Assembly: GCA_903929925.1 (NCBI GenBank)
Contig: CAIYWO010000221.1
Span: forward strand, 1-8,354
Origin: an uncultured beta proteobacterium
GTDB taxonomy: Bacteria; Pseudomonadota; Gammaproteobacteria; Burkholderiales; Burkholderiaceae_B
DNA: 8,354 nt
Direction of reading: 5' to 3'
In this document: positions 1 through 5,137 of the stretch, piece by piece
Layout of the letters: each line of letters begins with the position of its first letter
How positions within the stretch are numbered: position 1 is the first letter of the stretch
Translations under genes and position numbers: made by a program
Notes under the pieces: generated by a model
Database searches by the model: none
What the model was told of the DNA's origin: nothing
Seen by the model: the letters and a program-made list of their open reading frames with translations, nothing else

Positions 1-1
1 A

Positions 2-187
2 GTAGACTTAATGAAACAGGCACTCGCGGCCGCGAAAGACAACAAGGCAGCGACAGGATCACGGTTCGAAATTTATCCAGATGCACCGCACGCCTTCCAC
101 GCGGATTACCGTGCAACCTATCAAGCAGGCCCAGCGAAAGACGGTTGGGAAAAGTGTCTGCAGTGGTTTAAGACGCACGGCGTGTAA
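2..187 (+). CDS. Dienelactone hydrolase-family protein, C-terminal fragment
   Basis: This is the last 61 codons of a gene that begins left of the window; it ends in TAA followed directly by an in-frame TAG. The reading frame contains YPDAPHAFHADYR, in which the PHAF histidine (fragment residue 30) matches the histidine of the Cys-Asp-His triad of dienelactone hydrolase (carboxymethylenebutenolidase) family alpha/beta hydrolases. The fragment closes with a W-x-x-x-L-x-W-F helix and a KTHGV tail, as usual for the family. Known members hydrolyse dienelactone in chlorocatechol breakdown, but many paralogues act on other esters or lactones, so the substrate cannot be set from this piece. The nucleophile cysteine and the acidic residue lie outside the window. 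It is followed after 89 bases by fccA on the same strand, so co-transcription is possible but not shown. Confidence 0.8.
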   Translation, partial: VDLMKQALAAAKDNKAATGSRFEIYPDAPHAFHADYRATYQAGPAKDGWEKCLQWFKTHGV

Positions 188-276
188 TAGGCTCGAGGGT
201 AAGTATGAATTGCTCGGGCGAAGCTCAGGCACGATCATTAAAACAATTACGATTACATATCAGGAGACGCACCATC

Positions 277-609
277 ATGGTAAATGTTTCATTTAAGAAA
301 GGGCTGCTCGCTGTCGGAGTTGGTGCAGCGCTGTTTACAGCGACAGTATCTGCTCAAGATATCCAGGCGCAGCGGCTGTACGCACAAAGTTTGGCAGCCA
401 CATGTGCCAACTGCCATGGCACGAACGGTGTGAGCGCGCCGGGCGCCACGATGCCTGTGATCAACCAACTCTCAAGCTCTGTGATGTATGAACAACTGCA
501 AGCTTTCAAGACAGGAGCTCGCACAGGAACGATCATGCACCAGCTCGCAAAAGGCTACACCGACGAACAGTTGAAAATAATTGCCGATGTACTCGGCAAG
601 AAGAACTAA
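277..609 (+). CDS. fccA: FccA, one-haem cytochrome c subunit of flavocytochrome c sulfide dehydrogenase
   Basis: A 110-residue periplasmic c-type cytochrome that should take electrons from the FccB flavoprotein and pass them to the soluble cytochrome c pool. Residues 1-26 form a Sec signal peptide (Lys7-Lys8, a hydrophobic core, cleavage after VSA). The single haem site is CANCH (Cys43, Cys46, His47). Met87 in IMHQLAKGYTDE is the likely sixth ligand, because the same M-H-x-x-A-K-G-Y-T motif closes FccA-type domains. The start at 277 follows AGGAG at 262-266 with a 10-base gap and gives a proper signal peptide; an upstream in-frame ATG at 205 would put a charged stretch before it. fccB starts 10 bases after the stop. 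The protein is about half the size of the two-haem FccA of Allochromatium and closer to the small one-haem cytochromes of Chlorobium-type flavocytochromes. Naming depends partly on the neighbour; on its own it would be called a class I cytochrome c. Confidence 0.85.
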   Translation: MVNVSFKKGLLAVGVGAALFTATVSAQDIQAQRLYAQSLAATCANCHGTNGVSAPGATMPVINQLSSSVMYEQLQAFKTGARTGTIMHQLAKGYTDEQLKIIADVLGKKN

Positions 610-619
610 GGAGACAATA

Positions 620-1897
620 ATGAATCGTCGAATTTTTCTGGGCCAAACAGCCGCAGTAGCCGGACTCGCAATGGGTGTGAACACGCAGGTGCGCGCCAAT
701 ACCCTGAAGTCAGCACAGATTGTTGTTGTGGGTGCTGGGTATGGCGGCGCAACGACTGCCAAGTACCTGCGCTTGCTGTCGAACAACACCGCTCAAGTCA
801 CCTTGATTGAACCAAACGCAGAATTCATTTCGTGCCCGATGTCTAACTTGGTTGTCGGTGGATCGCGTCAGATCGCAGATATCACCACGCCCTACGCTGG
901 CTTAGAAAAGAATCATGGCGTCAAGATGGTTAAAGATTCTGTTGCGAGTATTGATGCGCAAAAGAAGACTGTGCAGCTTGCGTCGGGCAAGACGGTTAAG
1001 TACGACAAGCTTGTACTGTCCCCAGGCATCGGCATGATGATGGATAAGGTCGAGGGACTCGAGGCGGCGAACAAGGCCGGTGTGACGTTACAAGCGTGGA
1101 AGGCGGGTCCAGAGACTGTTGCGTTACATAAGCAGATCGCCGACATGAAAGATGGCGGTGTATTCGCTATTTCAATTCCTCTCGCGCCATATCGTTGCCC
1201 ACCGGGACCTTATGAGCGTGCTTGCCAGGTTGCCAGTTATTTAAAGCAACACAAGCCAAAGTCTAAAGTGCTGATACTCGATGCAAACCAGGACGTGATT
1301 TCAAAAGGCAAGCTCTTTAAAGAGGCATGGGCCAAGATGTATCCAGGCATGATCGAATACAGGCCTGAGCACAACGTCACGGGTGTCGATGCTAAGACCC
1401 GTACGATTAAGCTTGATGTACAGGATGACGTCAAAGCAGATGTATTGAATGTATTGCCGCCAATGCGCGCCGGAGATCTTGTCGTGAAAGCGGGGCTAGC
1501 AGATGCGAACGGACGTTGGTCGACAGTCAACTACCTGAACTTTGAATCAACAAAAGCCAAGGATATACATATTATTGGTGATTCGATTCAGGTCGCACCG
1601 CTTATGCCTAAGTCAGGACACATGGCGAATCAGCATGCAAAAGTGACTGCTGCGGCCATCGTTGCTGAGTTAGCAGGGATTGCAATCAATCCGCAACCTG
1701 TGTTGACCAACACCTGCTACAGCTTTGTGAGCGCGACCGATGTAGTTCACGTTGCCAGTGTGCATCAATACGTTGCCGCTGAAAAAACCTTCAAAACGGT
1801 GGCGGGCTCAGGTGGAGTATCAACAGCACCAACCGCGCTCGAAGGAACTTATGCGTGGGGCTGGGCTAAAAATATTTGGTCTGATGCGTTAGTGTAA
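620..1897 (+). CDS. fccB: FccB, flavoprotein subunit of flavocytochrome c sulfide dehydrogenase
   Basis: A 425-residue periplasmic FAD enzyme that oxidises sulfide to sulfur or polysulfide and hands electrons to FccA. The N-terminus NRRIFLG plus a hydrophobic stretch to about residue 27 looks like a Tat signal, which suits export of a folded flavoprotein. VVGAGYGGATTAKYL (37-51) is the FAD dinucleotide fold, and HIIGDS (317-322) is the second FAD motif. Recalled alignment to Allochromatium FccB places Cys72 (in ISCPMSN) at the covalent 8-alpha-cysteinyl FAD site, and Cys193 (in YRCPPGPYERA) and Cys366 (in NTCYS) at the redox-active pair. The C-terminal domain ends in YAWGWAKNIW, as in the family. 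Cys202 is an extra cysteine, where I recall serine in Allochromatium. The start at 620 has AAGGAG at 608-613, overlapping the fccA stop codon, so the two genes are probably translationally coupled. SoxF is the same family; no other sox gene is visible here. Confidence 0.93.
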   Translation: MNRRIFLGQTAAVAGLAMGVNTQVRANTLKSAQIVVVGAGYGGATTAKYLRLLSNNTAQVTLIEPNAEFISCPMSNLVVGGSRQIADITTPYAGLEKNHGVKMVKDSVASIDAQKKTVQLASGKTVKYDKLVLSPGIGMMMDKVEGLEAANKAGVTLQAWKAGPETVALHKQIADMKDGGVFAISIPLAPYRCPPGPYERACQVASYLKQHKPKSKVLILDANQDVISKGKLFKEAWAKMYPGMIEYRPEHNVTGVDAKTRTIKLDVQDDVKADVLNVLPPMRAGDLVVKAGLADANGRWSTVNYLNFESTKAKDIHIIGDSIQVAPLMPKSGHMANQHAKVTAAAIVAELAGIAINPQPVLTNTCYSFVSATDVVHVASVHQYVAAEKTFKTVAGSGGVSTAPTALEGTYAWGWAKNIWSDALV

Positions 1898-1918
1898 GTT
1901 TGTATCTCAGTACTAAAA

Positions 1919-1958
1919 GAAAACGGGCTGCTTCAAAACATTGAAGCAGCCCGTTTTC
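1919..1958. terminator. Bidirectional intrinsic terminator between fccB and yghU
   Basis: A perfect 18-bp stem (1919-1936 with 1941-1958) closes on an AACA loop. The core is ACGGGCTGCTTCAA paired with its exact complement. On the plus strand it ends in GTTTTC, and on the minus strand the run CCCGTTTTCTTTTAGTA gives a better U-rich tail. It lies 21 bases after the fccB stop and 11 bases from the yghU stop, so it serves both convergent genes. Confidence 0.93.
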
Positions 1959-1969
1959 ATGCATCGAGG

Positions 1970-2833
1970 TCAAACCTTGCCTTGGGTTTTTGTATCAAAG
2001 TCGCTCGCATCATGACGTTCGCGCAACTGCTCTGATGCGTCGCCCGTCATACGGTTCACCATGCGGCCACGCTTCACAGCAGGTCTACTGTAAACGTGCT
2101 CGGCCCAGCGTTGAACGTGACTATATTCATGAACGGCCAAGAATTCTGCCGCGCTATACAGCCAACCCTTCACCAGTCCGCCGTACCAGGGAAAAACGGC
2201 AATGTCGGCAATCGTGTATTGATCCCCCGCAAGATATTCGTGCGAGGCAAGATGTCGATTAAGTACATCTAACTGACGCTTGGCTTCCATCGTGAATCGG
2301 TCAATCGGATACTCAAACTTTTCTGGTGCGTACGCGTAAAAATGACCAAAGCCACCACCCACGTATGGCGCACTGCCCATTTGCCAAAAGAGCCAGTTCA
2401 GGGTTTCGGTCCGACCCGCAATGTCCCTTGGTATGAAGGCTTTAAATTTATCTGCGAGATAGAGCAAGATCGCGCCGGATTCAAAAACGCGTAACGGTAC
2501 TGGGCTGCTGCGATCAACTAAAGCTGGAATCTTAGAGTTAGGGTTGACCTCGACAAAGCCCGAGCCAAACTGATCTCCGTCTCGAATGTTGATCAGCCAC
2601 GCATCGTATTCTGCGCCATGACAGCCAACGGCTAGCAACTCTTCAAGCAAAATCGTGACTTTAATTCCGTTGGGTGTTCCCAAAGAATAGAGTTGCAATG
2701 GGTGCTTGCCAACGGGTAGGACCTTTTCGTGTGTTGATCCTGCAATCGGCCGATTGATATTGGCGAAAGCGCCGCCGCTTGGTTGATCCCATGTCCATAT
2801 TTTAGGTGGGACGTAATGTCTTGAATTTGGCAT
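1970..2833 (-). CDS. yghU: YghU-type glutathione transferase-like disulfide-bond oxidoreductase
   Basis: A 287-residue cytosolic protein of the nu class of the glutathione transferase superfamily. The family binds two glutathione molecules per active site and reduces disulfides and some organic hydroperoxides with little classical transferase activity. The N-terminal region has the WTWD and GGAFANINRP family signature (13-29). A thioredoxin-fold domain follows (about 46-133) with the TPN active-site motif (Thr53-Pro54-Asn55), the cis-proline in NSKIPAL (Pro103) and the glutathione-binding ESG (118-120). The all-helical domain includes GGGFGHFY (159-166) and YTIADIAVFPW (206-216), and the tail has ERHDASDF (272-279) as in Escherichia coli YghU, to which it reads as very similar. 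The start is set by family alignment, since the bases before the ATG (GGCTCTAAATCTCCCTCT) hold no Shine-Dalgarno sequence. It lies 89 bases downstream of tRNA-Thr and converges on fccB. Confidence 0.93.
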   Translation of the reverse strand: MPNSRHYVPPKIWTWDQPSGGAFANINRPIAGSTHEKVLPVGKHPLQLYSLGTPNGIKVTILLEELLAVGCHGAEYDAWLINIRDGDQFGSGFVEVNPNSKIPALVDRSSPVPLRVFESGAILLYLADKFKAFIPRDIAGRTETLNWLFWQMGSAPYVGGGFGHFYAYAPEKFEYPIDRFTMEAKRQLDVLNRHLASHEYLAGDQYTIADIAVFPWYGGLVKGWLYSAAEFLAVHEYSHVQRWAEHVYSRPAVKRGRMVNRMTGDASEQLRERHDASDFDTKTQGKV

Positions 2834-2922
2834 AGAGGGAGATTTAGAGCCTAGACAGCGCCGAAGTTTTATCTTTTGGGTGTTAGGTATTCAGGCAAAT
2901 CAAGGCGAAGCCTCGTGCTTAT

Positions 2923-2998
2923 TGGTGCCGGAGAAAGGAATCGAACCCTCGACCTTCTCATTACAAGTGAGCTGCTCTACCAACTGAGCTACTCCGGC
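2923..2998 (-). tRNA. tRNA-Thr (anticodon UGU), with encoded CCA
   Basis: Read on the minus strand, this 76-base segment folds as a full cloverleaf: acceptor stem GCCGGAG/CTCCGGC, D arm GCTC-AGTTGGTA-GAGC, anticodon loop CTTGTAA (anticodon TGT, threonine), five-base variable loop AGGTC, T loop TTCGATT, discriminator A and an encoded CCA end (2925-2923). The anticodon stem begins with a G27-A43 mismatch and the T stem has two G-U pairs, which leaves the fold intact. It sits 84 bases after sspB on the same strand. Confidence 0.97.
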
Positions 2999-3026
2999 AT
3001 TTTGCTTTTATTCCAAAGCGGCACGA

Positions 3027-3055
3027 ATTATAAATGATTTGCTCGGACTAGGTTG
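3027..3055 (-). promoter_or_regulatory. Candidate promoter for tRNA-Thr
   Basis: On the minus strand a perfect TATAAT lies at 3032-3027, followed by a GC-rich stretch (TCGTGCCGC) such as is common downstream of the -10 box at stable-RNA promoters. Transcription would begin about 20 bases before the mature tRNA 5' end at 2998. The hexamer 17 bases upstream (CAACCT, 3055-3050) matches the -35 consensus poorly, so the call rests on the -10 box and its position. Confidence 0.4.
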
Positions 3056-3082
3056 TTCGATGCAAATGTTGTTTATACGTGC

Positions 3083-3520
3083 CTATTTCACAACGGTCAG
3101 TCTGGGCTTCTTGGGGTCCGGCGATGGTGTTGAGGCATCGCTAGCCTTAGTGGGCTCTACGGCTGCTGGTTTCGCCGCAGCTGGAGCTTGTGCGGTCAGT
3201 TCTGTGCTTTGCTCGACTTCAAAACCCATCCCAGCACCCGTCTCACGCGCGTAGATAGCTGTGACGGCAGCAACCGGTACGTACAGATTTTCAGTGACAC
3301 CGCTAAATCGTGCTTGAAATTCAATGGCGTCGTTACCCAGCACCAAACGATTTGTCGCAAGCGACCCAATGTTTAAGGTGATTTGGCCATCCCGCACATG
3401 AGCGGGTGGTACTAGGGTATTGCCATCCACCCGCGCCACAATATGCGGTGTGTAACCATTGTCCGTACACCACTCATGCAATGCACGAATCATGTACGGT
3501 TTTGTGGAGGTTTCAGCCAT
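3083..3520 (-). CDS. sspB: SspB, ClpXP protease specificity-enhancing factor
   Basis: A 145-residue cytosolic adaptor. In characterised bacteria SspB binds ssrA-tagged proteins released from stalled ribosomes and tethers them to the ClpX unfoldase. The folded substrate-binding domain is about residues 1-107, starting with STKPYMIRALHEWC (5-18) and including IEFQARFSG (66-74), both typical of the family. An alanine- and proline-rich flexible linker (about 108-135) leads to the basic tail KKPRLTVVK (137-145), which matches the ClpX-binding XB motif at the end of E. coli SspB. Both working parts are thus intact. It follows sspA by 43 bases and is probably co-transcribed with it. The bases before the start (ACATCACCACACACCACA) have no Shine-Dalgarno sequence; the start is chosen because family members begin just before STKPY. 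Confidence 0.95.
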   Translation of the reverse strand: MAETSTKPYMIRALHEWCTDNGYTPHIVARVDGNTLVPPAHVRDGQITLNIGSLATNRLVLGNDAIEFQARFSGVTENLYVPVAAVTAIYARETGAGMGFEVEQSTELTAQAPAAAKPAAVEPTKASDASTPSPDPKKPRLTVVK

Positions 3521-3563
3521 TGTGGTGTGTGGTGATGTCGCGCTCGAAGGGATTACCCCGCGA

Positions 3564-4175
3564 TTAGCGGCGCATCACCTTCTCGGACGGCGTTAACGCT
3601 TCGATATAGGCCGGACGCGAAAAAATACGCTCGCCGTACTTTTGGATCGGCGCTGCAGTTTTCGGCAACTCAATACCATAGTGGTCTAGACGCCAGAGCA
3701 AGGGTGCCATTGCCACGTCAAGCATTGAGAATTCTTCGCCAAGCATGTATTTGTTCTTGAGCAGCAGTGGTGCGAGTTGTGACAGACGGTCACGAACAGC
3801 AGCACGCGCCACATTCAGACGCTTTTCGTCGCCGCGTATCGCACGGTCTTCAAGCGCAGCAACGTGAATGAAGAGTTCTTTTTCAAAGTTATACAAAAAC
3901 AAGCGAGTACGCGCACGCATCACTGGATCCGCAGGCATCAACTGTGGGTGTGGAAAGCGTTCGTCGATGTATTCATTGATGATGTTCGACTCATACAGAA
4001 TCAGATCGCGTTCGACCAAAATAGGTACTTGGCCGTAAGGGTTCATGACCGCGATGTCTTCTGGCTTGTTGTACAAGTCAATGTCGCGGATTTCAAAATC
4101 CATACCCTTTTCGAACAACACAAAGCGGCAGCGATGTGAAAATGGGCAGGTGGTTCCGGAGTAAAGGACCATCAT
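3564..4175 (-). CDS. sspA: SspA, stringent starvation protein A
   Basis: A 203-residue RNA polymerase-associated regulator with a glutathione transferase fold. In enteric bacteria it is linked to stationary-phase and acid survival and to lowering H-NS; in other proteobacteria it controls virulence or stress genes. The N-terminal thioredoxin-like domain (about 1-77) has YSGTTCPFSHRC (5-16), the cis-proline in GQVPIL (Pro51) and ESN (62-64). FPHPQLMP (74-81) carries the PHP surface-pocket motif needed for SspA function in E. coli. The helical domain contains FSMLDVAMAPLLWRL (149-163). It has two N-terminal cysteines (Cys10, Cys16) that E. coli SspA lacks. Two adjacent ATG codons (4175 and 4172) are possible starts, with AGGA and CGGA upstream; I take the first. 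It is separated from petC by a terminator, so it should have its own promoter, though none stands out in the 40 bases available. Confidence 0.96.
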   Translation of the reverse strand: MMVLYSGTTCPFSHRCRFVLFEKGMDFEIRDIDLYNKPEDIAVMNPYGQVPILVERDLILYESNIINEYIDERFPHPQLMPADPVMRARTRLFLYNFEKELFIHVAALEDRAIRGDEKRLNVARAAVRDRLSQLAPLLLKNKYMLGEEFSMLDVAMAPLLWRLDHYGIELPKTAAPIQKYGERIFSRPAYIEALTPSEKVMRR

Positions 4176-4205
4176 GATGGATTTCCGTCCTAAAAATGAA
4201 TGCGG

Positions 4206-4248
4206 ATAAAAGCGAAAGGCCAGCGTCTACGTCGAGCAGACGCTGGCC
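4206..4248 (-). terminator. Intrinsic terminator of the petABC operon
   Basis: A perfect 11-bp GC-rich stem, GGCCAGCGTCT (4218-4228) with AGACGCTGGCC (4238-4248), surrounds a nine-base loop. Read on the minus strand it starts 12 bases after the petC stop and is followed by TTTCGCTTTTAT (4217-4206), an interrupted U tract. It separates petABC from sspAB. On the other strand it is followed by CGAAAAAAC, so it is not suited to plus-strand termination. Confidence 0.85.
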
Positions 4249-4260
4249 CGAAAAAACAAC

Positions 4261-5112
4261 TTACTTAACGTGCTTCCAGAACGAAGCGTTCAGGCGCCAA
4301 GCAATCACAAAGAACAGGGCCAGGAAGAGCAAGACCCACACGCCGATTTGCTTGCGTGTTTGTTGGATAGGCTCAGACATCCAGGTCAAGAATGCAGTCA
4401 GGTCAGCGATATCGCTGTCGTAGGCGGCAGTGCGCTGTGGCTCGATTGACTTGAACTTATGATCCACGCTTGCCTTACCGCGGAAGTTAGCCAGAGGCTC
4501 AACTTTTGAGGTTGCGTAACCACTTGCATCGAACGTTGTGACGATACGCTCCCAACCTGCAGGCTTACCCGATTGAGCCGGTGTCTGGTGCACCACTGTT
4601 GTGGTCAGCTCACGCGGTCCTTGACGTTCCCACAATACGTGAGGCATACCTGAGTTTGGAAACGCCAAGTTGTCCCAACCGGTAGGCTTGCTTGCGTCTC
4701 TGTAGTAAGTGCGCAGGTAGGTGTAGATGTAGTCGGAGCCTGTTGGGCCTGCGTTGATGGATTTTGCTCTTGCCATCACCGACAAATCGGGTGGAGTGGC
4801 ACCGAACCACATCTTCCCGTCTTTGGCCGATATTGAGCCCATCATTAAATCGCCAACTTTCTCTCCAGTGAACAACAAGCTTTCGCGGATTTGCTGGTCG
4901 GTCAGGCCAATATCCTTGAGTTTGTTGTAGCGCATCGCAGAGGCACTGTGGCAGTTCAAGCAATAATTGACGAATAGCTTGGCACCGTTTTGCAACGCGG
5001 CGAGGTCGCTAATACGGTTAGGCGCTTGTTCGAGAGGGAACTCGCCGCCGGCAGCGTGTGCACCAGAGCAGGTGATTACTAGGGCAAGAGCACAAAGCAG
5101 CTTCTTGATCAT
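4261..5112 (-). CDS. petC: PetC, cytochrome c1 of the bc1 complex
   Basis: The membrane-anchored, periplasm-facing cytochrome that takes electrons from the Rieske protein and passes them to soluble cytochrome c. With the start at 5112 it has 283 residues. Residues 1-20 are a signal peptide (KK, hydrophobic core, GAHA cleavage). The haem site is CLNCH (Cys51, Cys54, His55), and Met156 in GMPHVLW is the likely axial ligand. FGATPPDLSVMARA (103-116) is a conserved c1 block. One C-terminal membrane helix (about 256-273) is followed by a basic tail. Two in-frame ATGs are close, at 5118 and 5112. The bases ACGGA lie directly against the first but six bases before the second, so 5112 is preferred; 5118 adds only two residues and is quite possible. 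petB ends 25 bases upstream of the chosen start. Third gene of petABC. Confidence 0.96.
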   Translation of the reverse strand: MIKKLLCALALVITCSGAHAAGGEFPLEQAPNRISDLAALQNGAKLFVNYCLNCHSASAMRYNKLKDIGLTDQQIRESLLFTGEKVGDLMMGSISAKDGKMWFGATPPDLSVMARAKSINAGPTGSDYIYTYLRTYYRDASKPTGWDNLAFPNSGMPHVLWERQGPRELTTTVVHQTPAQSGKPAGWERIVTTFDASGYATSKVEPLANFRGKASVDHKFKSIEPQRTAAYDSDIADLTAFLTWMSEPIQQTRKQIGVWVLLFLALFFVIAWRLNASFWKHVK

Positions 5113-5137
5113 GGTCATTCCGTAATTAAAGTTAGGC

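Noticed and set aside
210..238. Promoter-like TTGCTC - 17 bases - GATCAT before fccA
   Set aside because: Only three of six and four of six consensus matches, too weak to list in the absence of other support; fccA could equally be read through from the upstream hydrolase gene.
205..276. In-frame upstream extension of fccA from the ATG at 205
   Set aside because: It would place a charged 24-residue stretch before a clear signal peptide, and a good ribosome site exists for the ATG at 277.
1990..2262. 90-codon open frame antisense to yghU
   Set aside because: It lies wholly inside a well-supported gene, has no recognisable motif and reads as low-complexity shadow sequence.
2903..2913. Small hairpin AGGC-TTC-GCCT downstream of tRNA-Thr as a terminator
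   Set aside because: Only a four-base stem, followed by an interrupted TTGATTTG tail; not strong enough to call.
3039..3254. 71-codon plus-strand frame opposite the end of sspB
   Set aside because: It is antisense to the alanine- and proline-rich SspB linker and its composition is explained by that.
4196..4423. 75-codon plus-strand frame over the petC terminator
   Set aside because: It runs through a terminator hairpin and into antisense petC; no ribosome site or family signature.
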